From positions 68,022,472 through 68,086,471 of the forward strand of contig NC_060257.1 of assembly GCF_921293095.1 (NCBI RefSeq): DNA of 64,000 bases. Reading direction: 5' to 3'. The stretch is from Ischnura elegans (Eukaryota; Arthropoda; Insecta; Odonata; Coenagrionidae). The position numbers and the translations under genes were made by a program. Each line of letters opens with the position of its first letter. Within the stretch, counting starts at the first letter, position 1. The notes below the pieces were generated by a model. That model ran no database searches. It was not told the DNA's origin and was given only the letters and a program-made list of their open reading frames with translations. Positions 22,401 to 34,400 of the stretch are shown here, one piece after another.

Positions 22401-25400
22401 TGCCTCATAATGAGGCCAACTAAGTTCTTCCCCGTCTTCTGCTTAAGGTCGTTTCCAGCATTATTCTTAGCACCTTCTCGTTACTTACATGGTCGATCCA
22501 TTTTATCTTCATCATTCTATGGTAGCACCACATTTCGAATGCTTCCAATCTAGACATCTCCGCTGCTGTCAACGTCCAAGCCTCGCTTCCACAGAGAAAC
22601 ATACTCCTTATGTATCACATGATGAATAAACTCCTTACTTCTATGCTTGTATTCTCAGCTGTAAGAAGATTCTTCCTTTTGTAGAAAGATCTCTTTGCCT
22701 GATTGATTCTACTGACTATGTCTTTCTTGCTTTGTCCATCATTGGTAATTCGACTTCCAAGGTAAGAAAACTCATTCACCTCTTCAAGCATATGCTTCCA
22801 TATAGGTTATTGTTTGTCTTAGCTTCTGCTCTGTTGCTGTATCTTAGTCATCTTTTTGTTGATACATATTCAGCTGATACTTGGCCATTGTCCTTTCCAT
22901 ATTTGTCAAAGTTTTCTTTGAATACTCTGTCTCAGCTATGAGTGCTATGTTGTCAGCAAATAGCAGCATACTGATTTTCTCTCCATGGATATCAACACCC
23001 GAAGCCTTCCCCTTGATTTTATTGTTGGCTTTCTTGATGTAAATATTCAAAATTATGGAGAAAGTGTACAGTGTACACCCTTGTCTCACCCCTTTTCCTA
23101 TTCTTGGTTCTGCACAGTTCGGACCACATTTGATCACAGTTACTTGGTTTTTATACAAACTATGAACAATTCTACAATCGTTGTGGAGCACTTCGATTTC
23201 TTTCAGAATTCTAAGCATTTAATTCCATTCCACATTATCAAATGCCTTCTCTTAATTGACAAAAGCTATGTAATTGGTTTTTTTCTCTTGCACTCTCTTT
23301 TCTATGAGCAGCCTAAGAGCCAAAATTACTTCTCTTGTGCCCATGCTTTTGCTAACTACAAATTGGTCCTCATCCAGGAATTCTTCTGCTCTTTTTTCTA
23401 TACTTCTGCAAATAACTCTTGTCAGAATCTTCAATGCATGTGTCGCCAGGCTTATGGTCCTAAAATCTTCTCACTTCTCTGCTCTCTTCTTTTTGCGTAT
23501 GGGAATGATGATGTTCTTCTCAAAGTCACAAGATAAATCTCCTGTTGCATACATATCGCAGATAGTGTTACACAGCTGAGTTAAGAGCTTTTCTCCTGCA
23601 TTTTTGATTAGGTCTGCTGGAATGTCATATATTCTTGGGGCCTTATTCTTTCACAGGTCTCTTATTGCAGTGTCAAATTCTGATCTTAACCCTTTCGAGA
23701 CCGCGGAGTTTTCGTCTTAGCTTGACTGCTGTACCGAGCCCCAAGAGACTCTTCTTTCTCGTGGTACGGAGCATTTTTGGAGGGCATTCGTTAAGAAGGG
23801 TCTCGCTGAGCCTTTTTCGACCCCTCCACGGTGGGACTCCGCATTATCTCGGACTCCGAGAGTAGTTGTGCTCCCTCCTTTCCGGGTTTACGACCATACC
23901 TGCGGCATTGTTTCGCGGACAACTTATGTATTGCTTATATGTATTTAGCAAATGGATAATTGTTGCTTGCACGTAAATTACAGACATAGAATATAATTCC
24001 TCATTTTTATCTGAGCATTGTCAAATTTTAAACGAAGTTCTAAGGCCATTATCAAAGCATTTAACGCAGCAACAATTTCCATGTTCATGTTTATACATAA
24101 CTCGAGATATAAGTTAATATTTGTCGTAGAATTTTGTTTAAAAATTCTAAACGCTGCTCAAAAGACAAACAATTCAATTCTTAGTTTATATTTCTTGAGA
24201 AATTAACAAATATTTATTTCGAAAATTGACTCTATAAACAATTGTATGACCGCTGTCCCTTACCGCTGAGAGGGGTTATAAAAGACGAAGGGTCCGGGTA
24301 CCTGCTCCCGGATTCGGAGGGTTAATCCTAAACCCCGAAGCGTTGGGTCCCGAGACAAAGGCGACCTAAACCCACGACCGTCCTGAAAGGGGGAGAGCTA
24401 GAAAACGTATATATACGGGTTTCGTTTTCTTGACCGGGAAAATCTCACACGTATATATACGCCCGTGGTCTCCCGGGTCAGGAAACGTCCACACGTATAT
24501 ATACGTGTACGGTAGGGAAAAGGTTAAGATGATCGCTCCCACGTGTGCTTTTCTACTTCAATGTGCAATAGGCTACCCAAAAAGAAAAAAATCCTCATGA
24601 GGGCAATTAACAAATCCTAGAGCTGACATTGGTATAAATTGGCATTCTATCACTTGATATGAAAATAATCTTTAAATTATTTTGAAGTTAAGTCCTAATA
24701 CATTTCAAAATTTCTTATCATATTTTCCTGTATTATTTTAAAATTATTAAAATATTGTAAAATTGGATTCCAAAATGAGCATAATTTAAAGTTGGCATGT
24801 TGCAGATTGCACACCCTAATTCGCTTGTTGAAGTCTTACGTAAATATGTATGTATATGAAAATAAGGTTAACACCAAGAGGGTAAAAATGTTGTGATACT
24901 TCTATATTCAAAAATCATTTTCCTACATAATTTGCTACATACTTGGGATTTATATATGCATCAATATGGAACCTATCACAAAAAAAGGCGTACACAACAC
25001 CCATTTTTTAGTCGACATTGTTATTTATGGTGTTATAAACTTTTTCAGGCCAAAACAAATGGTTAGTAGCGATCCAGCAATGACAGTTGCAGTTGAAACC
25101 TCTTTGGAGCAGTATGCTATGTCTGGAAAGCGGGTGGCATATTCATTTATTTTCAGAGATTTTCTGCATGATTTTAAAGATGATCCGCTGAGGGGATCAT
25201 ATAAAGACAAGATAACAATAGAGAAAGCAATGAAATCAATGAATTTTGAATATGAAGACTGCAACAAAAATTGGAAATTAACTGCAGATGAAATGAAAGC
25301 AAAACTAAAAGAGAGTATGTATTTCCTTATATCATTGCTGAGAGCTCAGGGATGAGGAATACCAAGTACCCCAATCTTTGATATTTGATCGCAATTCAGT

Positions 25401-28400
25401 TCTTCGGTTTTAATGGACTTTTTCTGTGGCTAGAACTGAATTGCCCTTGAAATTCAATGTTTCAACTCTTGTTTAACATCTCATTTCATTTGATCCAATC
25501 ATAAAAGAGTGTATTTGCTCCTTTAAGTGTCTCATTCCTCAATCATCATGATTATTAATTTGTATGTATATAGGAGGATATATTATGTACATATGTATAT
25601 GAACCACTTATTGAACGGATGGGGTTTTTGTTTAGAGGTAACAAATGTTTTTGCCAATAATACCTACTTGGAAGGGCATATTCCTTTTTAAAGTCTTCCT
25701 TTCCTCCTATTATCATCCATTTCTAGGCTTTTATTATGACAAGGGCATTAAAAATAAATGCTGTCAGGAACCTACACACACAAATTAGCTGCATTTCATT
25801 ACCACGATGCCATATGAATACACACCATAGTTTTCCATGATTATAAATTTTCCTTAATCCTTTCCTGCAGGTGCCTATGAGAGGATGAGGAGAGGAGGAG
25901 AAAATGTTTTTGTGCAACGATTATTTTTTTAAACCTCTCTGTTCAAACCTCTATTTTAGGCAGTAGTTGCCCTGGTATCCTCATTCCCCTGATTTGGGAT
26001 CTAACTCAAAAGGGCACCCGGCCATTACCCCGTTCACTGGACTAGACTCTCTACCCCAACAGCACACATTTGGATATACATAATGTATTTATATTGTATT
26101 TTCATGGGTCACATACATATTTATTTTTGTTATGTATAACATGTGTAATACATATGTATTATTGGATGTATTTCCTTTGTATTCATACATATGTAAAAGT
26201 GGTACGTGTTACACGATAAATACATTTGTATTTTTGAAATTTGAATACTTATGTAAATGTGGTCAAAAATACAAATGTAAATATCGTGTAACACTTACTA
26301 CTTTTACATATGTATGAATACAGAGGAAATACATATGTAAATGTGGTCAAAAATACACAAAATATACATTATGTATATTTCCTGTAATTTTTGAGAGGTG
26401 GATTTTCGTGGCGTCTAGTGAAATGTTCAGAAACATTTCTGCAGAAATAATATGTTCACTGCAAACGCCAGATTTCCTCATTTCAATGATCATTCATCCA
26501 TTCGAATTTATACCCAGGAAGCTTAAAAATAAATCATATACTGATCGATGTGAGCAAGGGTAGTATGGCGACCATATTTATGTTAATTTGTAAATGCACG
26601 CGAAATACAGACGTATTACATATGTAAAATTCAGTTTCCATCCGCGAAATATACACATGGAAAATGGTTCACAATACATGAAAAATACAAAAAATAGTTC
26701 TTGCACAGCGCAAAAGTAAAAGCGAAGTTTAATTTTTTAAACAATATTTTAAATTAACTGTTTAAACAAAAAAATTAAATTCTCAATTCTGTCGCAACAA
26801 GCTAGGGAAGTGAGTGGGAGTGATAATCTCGTTAACAGTTAGCTCGGCATTTCGTTCGAGACTACGAGAACGTCAAGAACGTGCTGTAGGAGGAACTCCG
26901 GCTACTGATGTATAGTTAATTTTATATTTGTTTGTATTATTATACGTATTGGAAGAATTGACATAGTGATTTAATCCTCGATAACCGGTGCGTGTGGATG
27001 GTGCGCTCAAACCGAAGCTATGTTTTGCTGGAAATGTGCTTCAATCCCGCACGTTATTGCGATTCGTGCAAGCCAGCTCCAACAGTTTCCTGTCACTGGA
27101 TAATTAAGGTAAGGTATGATTTATCTTTTATTATATTGTACGCATAAATAGACTACATTAATTATGTTATTTGAGTATATTTGGATACAACTACCACATT
27201 GACCACATTGCGCCAATAGAGGTAATTATTTTGTTTATGTTTGGCTATTGTTTTCCTTTTTTGTTGAGTTATGTATCGAGGAGACTGGTGTCCATTGAAG
27301 TTATATGGTAAAACATAGTAATGTCAATCTTGTACGTATAAATTAATAGATTATGCGTCGTATAGTAATTCCGTGCTTCGCGGCTGAAGTTACATTTTTT
27401 CTTCTCTTAATTAAGAGCAGAAAAAATTGTTTAAAGGAATGTTTTCGTTCACGTGTAAGTTGTTTTATCGCTGTTTATTACCACAACCTACTGTATTGTA
27501 GTTCTTGCATTCCTAGTTATCCTATGCTTTAGTCATAACATCTTTGACCTTAGACTTATCAGCGTAGCCTTGTCACTAATAGATTCCTCGAGGTTCCGAG
27601 CGGTTTTGCCCTCTACTTCTAATTATTTAACGAGCAAGAAGTATTGGTCGTGTAATATCGGTTCCCTTAAAGCAAAATGTAATATTTCTTTCATCTTGAA
27701 ATGCAGTCAATCAAGGTGCATTTCGTCATTATTATTAACACAAGATAAATACGTAATTTTCATGCGAAAGTTTGTCATTATATGTAAGAAAGAGGTGCGT
27801 ATGGGCCAAATTAATTAATTATAATTTTATTTTCATGCTCTTTCGCGCATACCCAGGAGGCGACGATGTAAATAGCTTGGCCTGGACAAGAGGAGAATGG
27901 ATTACGGAAAAGACGACGAAGCAAAGCCAGAAGACCAGGTGGAATTGTTAATACCGAGGTAAGGTTTGAGGGAAAAAAATTTTTTTATCCATGATGGAGA
28001 GGTTTCTTAAAGTTAAGCCTGAAATTATCGGTTATGTATGAAATTTATTTGTTTGAAAATTTGATATCACAAGTTTATATTTTTTCAGTGTGAATCATCC
28101 GATACTAAATCATGGTACTAATAAATTAGTATAATGTACTAAATAACCCAGATAGCACAAAGTAAGTGAGTTAACCGTTTCTTATGGTTTTCTTACGGAA
28201 AAAATTGATAAGCAGCTTATCGTAAGCTAAGGGACTTATATAAGGCAAGGGTAAGACGTTAAGGGCGTTTAGGTAAGGAATGCCGTCAAATATCCTCAGG
28301 CAATGTAAGTCACTTCTGTTGGAGCGCCAAAGGCGGCTGAACAGCGTACTACACATGCTACGCGGCTCATCTTGACATGAATTTAAAGGCTATTGGGGAA

Positions 28401-31400
28401 ATTTAGCGAGTTTTTAGAAGGGCTGAACAACTGATAACAGATTTTCCCGTAAATAGAAAAAAATTAATAACTGCAAGCAACCAGCTAGTGAAGATATAAA
28501 GCATAGTACAAGTACTCTATCCATGCGGCGGAAAGAAAAAAAAATAACGTCAGGGTGGAACCGAACGTGCGACCCTCGGAACCGAAGTGCTACTCGCTAA
28601 CTACTACACCACGGCAGTTGTTAAGAATGGGTGGCGTAGTTACTAACTAAATATCCAATTATGTAAAAAAACTTGTTTGGCATGTGCATGGAAAACTGAA
28701 TTTATTCAAGGTCCATACATTTTAACATTTATGAATTTTAAATTATGGTTTGATAACCCGACGACTACAATACGTATATTAGATGTTCCTTCCAGCATTT
28801 TTATATTATTCTACGTTGGTATTCTTGTGAAATTGTGTTTTTCTTACGACCTTCGTTAAGCTATCAGTTCATAAATGTGAATGATTTTCAAATTATGGCG
28901 GTATGATGTTATTTCTCCTCATAATATAGAAGCGCCAATAATAAAAACATTTTTTTAATGCATAAAGGCCTTAATTAACACTCTGTAACGATGGGATAAT
29001 AACAGCATCTACGGAAGTGCTGAAAGTTTGGCATCCATTTTGCCATTACTCTGGATGTTTGTCGCCCTGGCCGTAAGAAACCCATAACAAGCTTACTTGA
29101 GAAGCGACTTCCTTATTTCTTCCTTTCACCTTATCTCAATGACTTATAATGTGCTAGCTGGGAAGCATACCAATGGATTCACGTTTTCCCTAGTTAATTT
29201 ATATTTAAAAGTAGTCATATGATCTTTTCTCATATTTCTCATTCTTCTTAAGAGAAAGGCTATTAATTTTGTAAAATGAAAGCATATCCCCAAAATATAT
29301 GATTTCTCAAAGGACAATGTCAAATCTGTGCTAGCTGGGACCTCGACATAATTGGTAAATGAAAAAATTTAAAACTTATGTCTGGAACCTAGCAGAGAAG
29401 CCAAACTTTCATTTGCATTCAGAATACAGAATTAGTACTAAAATTACAGACTTCACAGAATTCAAATTGAAAGGCCTTGAGCTCCTATTCAGATCTTACA
29501 AAAAGATATATTTTTGCATGACTTTTAAACTTGACTTCTTCTTTTCTCCTTTCAGAAAGTGGTTAATTGTGCAGAGTTGGTTTCCTGAATTCAGGTTTCT
29601 TCTTGTGCAATGGGTTACAACGCTTGTTCCATGCTAACATTTTTTTCTATTTTCCAACTCAAACCATTGTTTGTACTTGATTTATCTTTGTGCCATTTTT
29701 TAAAACTAAGTTTCACCTACTGTTTGCTGGCCCTTAATGCTTGTTAGCAATATTCATGGCCACACTTGTTATTTGTGTGTATTATTTTATTTTTCTCTTT
29801 GAATAAATGTTTTATTATCTGTATGTTCTGGTTTCCTTATATTTATTCATCCGTTTGATCCATATTGATATTAAGTGGATGTGGGTCAGAAAATCAATAT
29901 GTATAATTCGTGTACGAGGGCCTGCAGATACATATGTATATTACATGTAAGGATATTCAGATTTCCAATTTGTAATACGCATGTATACATACATCCTGAG
30001 GGACTTTTGAGCCACTTTTACGTGAAATATACAGACGTAATACGATTGTATTCCTTTGTCCCAGATAGCACAAAGTAAGTGAGTTAACCGTTTCTTATGG
30101 TTTTCTTACGGAAAAAATTGATAAGCAGCTTATCGTAAGCTAAGGGACTTATATAAGGCAAGGGTAAGACGTTAGGGACGTTTAGGTAAGGAATGCCGTC
30201 AAATATCCTCAGGCAATGTAAGTCACTTCTGTTGGAGCGCCAAAGGCGGCTGAACAGCGTACTACACATGCTACGCGGCTCATCTTGACATGAATTTAAA
30301 GGCTATTGGGGAAATTTAGCGAGTTTTTATAAGGGCTGAACAACTGATAACAGATTTTCCTGTAAATAGAAAAAAAATAATAATTGCAAGCAACCGGCTA
30401 GTGAAGATATAAAGCATAGTACAGGTACTGTATCCAAGCGGCGGAAAGAAAAAAAAATAATATCAGGGTAAATCCGAACGTGCGACCTTCGGAACCGAAG
30501 TACTATACGCTAACCACTACACCACGTCAGTTGTTCAGAAGAAGAGGCGTAGTTACTAATTAAATATCCAATTATGTAAAAAAAAACTTGTTTGGCATGT
30601 GCATGAAAAACTGAATTTATTCAAGGTCCATACATTTTAACATTTATGAATTTTAAATTATGGTTTGATAACCCGATGACTACAATACGTATATTAGATG
30701 TTCCTTCCGGCATTTTTATATTATTCTACGTTGGTATTCTTGTGAAATTGTGTTTTTCTTACGACCTTCGTTAAGCTATCAGTTCATAAATGTGAATGAT
30801 TTTCAAATTATGGCGGTATGATGTTATTTCTCCTCATAATATAGAAGCGCCAATAATAAAAACATTGTTTTAATGCATAAAGGCCTTAATAAACACTCTG
30901 TAACGATGGGATAATAACAGCATCTACGGAAGTGCTGAAAGTTTGGCATCCATTTTGCCATTACTCTGGATGTTTGTCTCCCTGGCCGTAAGAAACCCAT
31001 AACAAGCTTACTTGAGAAGCGACTTCCTTATTTCTTCCTTTCACCTTATCTCAATGACTTATAATGTGCTAGCTGGGGTATACATATGTATAAATCATGT
31101 ATGGGTATTCAGATTTCCAATTTGTAATACGCACGAATACATACATCTATAGGGACTTTTGAACCACTTCTACGTGAAATATACCGATGTAATACGATCG
31201 TATTCCATCTTATACATATGTATTTGGGCACGTATTTTTTGTGTATTATTGATGTAATACAAATGCCGTGTTATCTGGGTAACCCTATCTTCGTGAGTCC
31301 ATGATCAACTTATTGCACCACCAGTGTTTTTTGAAACCAAATATGTATTGGTTTTAATTTTCAATAATTTACTCTTCTGTAAGTATAACCATAGAGTAAG

Positions 31401-34400
31401 TATATTCATAGTTATATGCAAGCAAATTCAAAAAATAGCAAAAAATTGTTCCTTGCCATCTCATTAATTGTTCCAGAACTACATCAAAAACGTATACAAT
31501 TTTTGTACGTGCAGTGAGCCCTCTACATATACTTACTCTATGGTATATAGCTAACATTTTTTTAAGCATTGTGGAATTTTAAATTGATTTATAGCATTGA
31601 TAATAGCAAATTTTGAAAACACAGGGTACTATTAAGATTAACTCCAGAATTTGGTTAATGGTAATACTAAAATTTCATTTGAAAATTGCTTACGCACATG
31701 AAAAACAAATGATTAATTTCAAAATATAAAAATTGGAGAATGCAACAAAATATTTCTTTCCAAAAACCATTGACAGTATATATAACCACTTCACAATGGA
31801 CTCCTGCAGAAAGGAGGATCACAAATGAGTGAGAGGGTTGGGCTTAATTGTCAAGGAGAGGCTCCAAGGTCTCACTTAGCTGGGTCTCAGACAGGGCCTG
31901 AATACATTCAACCATTGCTACCTCAGTGGTAACTTCCCTTCTCCCGTGCCAGCTGTAGCTGACATCTGGTCCTTTGCACTGAAAAATCCACACCAGCTAT
32001 ACCTGACATTCAACGCAAAAGGGTTAATAGATTTTTATTTGTAGGCTTAAATTCACAGTGTAAAGGTAGAAATATCTACTTTAGGAGTTAGTATTTTTAG
32101 AAAGTATTTTGAAAATTCAATTATATTTTGCATTGAAGGTACAACTTTTTAAGAGCTGTTTATACTTTGTATTTTTTTTGGGCCAAAGATGGCTGCTGCA
32201 GCAGTTCCTCATATGCTTGGCATCCCATTTTTATTGCATTTTCTTTTCTGTGAAAACCCAATAGTTAGCCAGTTTTCACTCATTTCAAACATGTGATTCT
32301 ATTACCCCTTCCACCAACAGCTTCCCATAAACTATTTATGTCATTTTTTTCTGTGTTCTATTTTGAGTTTTGTGCTTTCCTACTCACCATGATGTGGCTT
32401 CCCCTTCATCCCCTCCATCTTGCAGCAATCCCCTTGGCCCTGCCGGTGGGACTCATGTGCCCCTACAGAAAACATTTACATTCCTAGAGAGTGACTTCTC
32501 AAGTAAAAATTTCTCCCTTGAAACTTGACTGAAACTGGGCTGAAACAACCTTGAAATGAATGAAACTCCCTTGGATAGCTACACTGAAACTCCCTTGGCT
32601 ACTAACTAGACTGAAACTCCCTTGGTTACCAGCTAGACTGAAACTCCCTTAGCCAGCTAGACTGAAACTCCCTTGTATGCCAGGCTGAAACTCCCTTGTT
32701 TGGTTGAATACAATTCCCCTACCCAATCCATTAAAATTCCCTTGTCAAATCATATGAAACACATTAAATTAACTACTTGCGCAACCCAGCCAACAGTGGA
32801 TGATCACATAACAGGTTTCTCCCACAATTTTGCATGCATGATAAAAGATAAAGGGTGGACAGGTGATTGCGATCAACAATAGTTATAACTGCAATGACCA
32901 CAACATTTTTCAAGACACAATTTATTAGAACATGAAAATACATCAATAAATTAATAACTTTTAAAAGCACATACAAAAATATTCTAAATGAAAGAAGTCA
33001 TGGAAGTTAGATGCTCCTGCAATAGAGAAGAAACATGACTGATTAGAGTCACAAACGACTGAACTCAAAATCAAATTAGCAAAATTGCACATGAAAAAAA
33101 CTCTCCTTTACTTGGCTTATTAGTTATATGGTGCATTAATGTGAAGCATTCAAATTATAGAAAGCAAAACTGAAATTATAACTGAGGAAGCATGCACTTT
33201 GCATCATAGGTCAATGATAAACGAAGCTATGGCTTGTTACTTAGGTTATGTGTGAAATCCAAACGAAAACCATGCAAGCTTCCAAAACTATCGGTAGTAA
33301 CTAATAAGTATAAGTAGTAAATATACATTGCACTATGGCGATACCCACCAGCATTCCTTATTTCTTCGAAAGCCTGCTCGAGCTCACTGAGTCCGTTAGT
33401 CCTCCGTAGGATGACTAACGAACGGCGCGGCATCCGCGGCATTGATGACCGGTCGGTGTATTCTCCTCCTCGTCGGGGGTATCCATGAGGCAGGAAAACT
33501 GGACGGCAGTCGCCAAGGCGTTGAAAGAAGAATTCATTATTGGCTGCATGACCCCCGAAAAAGGAGCTCGAAATCCTTAAACCTGCCTGGATTAAAACAC
33601 GAATTCAATGCCAATGTTCTCATGGCTAAACATATGGAAGAAATAAACATGCCATCAGAGAAGTTAAAACGCTTACCTCCAATTTTGACTGCAGTCACCA
33701 CCACCGACCTCGTTCTCCCCTTCACCTTAATTTCGATTAATTCTTGCCATTAACAACCGTCGAAGTACCGGGAAAATATTTATGTCATCAATCTTTTCAT
33801 GCCAAAACCCACGCTCACCACTCGTCTTTCGCTCCAAAGCAACTTGAGAGAAATAAAGGCAACCGACAGCTTGACATGCAGGAAAAGATATACGTGTTGC
33901 CAAAAGTTAAATTTAAAAAAATACATTGCCGCTGAAAACAGGGGTCGCGTATGTGTCCGGTAGATGGGTTCCGTATGTTGGCAAAACTTACGATGGGTAG
34001 CACACGTGCAGCAAGGGAAAAGCAGTTCAAATTCATGAGGGAGAGGGGATACCCAAATGCTGCAGCAGCTCTGTGGCAGGGCAGTAAAGACATGCGGCAA
34101 GAGAGATGCAGTGGTGTCATAAATTCGGCCTGGCCTGAGCCTTTTGTCCAGTTCAGTATCAGTGGGGCACTCATGCAGCAAGGGAGAAGCAGTTCAAATG
34201 CAATGGACTTGCAAGGGAGAATGGCATCAGAGTTTCAGTTGAGTGCTCTTTTTCTTGTTGAGGAGAAGGCAGTGCAGTGCAGTTACAAGGTTGTTTCAAG
34301 GCAGTTTTCACACATTCAGTGGAGTTTCAGCCCAGAATCAGCTCTGTTTCAAGGGAAAAATTTTTACTTAGGTTTGGTAATTTCTCTGTCTCATTCCATA

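Larger units (their letters stand above)
26052..31277. mobile_element. Possible 5.2-kb composite DNA element with CCCA...TGGG ends
   Basis: The left end CCCAACAGCACACATTTG and the reversed right end CCCAGATAACACGGCATTTG are similar, and both flanks are followed inward by unusual TACATATGTA-rich sequence. The span holds two copies of a 1-kb element, a tandem repeat and a candidate spliced unit. No clear target duplication. The reading as one element is inference; a cluster of related smaller elements is an alternative. Confidence 0.4.

Noticed and set aside
22205-23434. Minus-strand ORFs as a host reverse-transcriptase gene
   Set aside because: Frameshifts and the FADN change in the catalytic motif mark a dead LINE.
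22985-23536. 183-residue plus-strand ORF
   Set aside because: It is the antisense of the LINE relic and has no motif.
33780-34181. 133- and 119-residue minus-strand ORFs
   Set aside because: They overlap each other and the plus frame; composition-driven, no motif.
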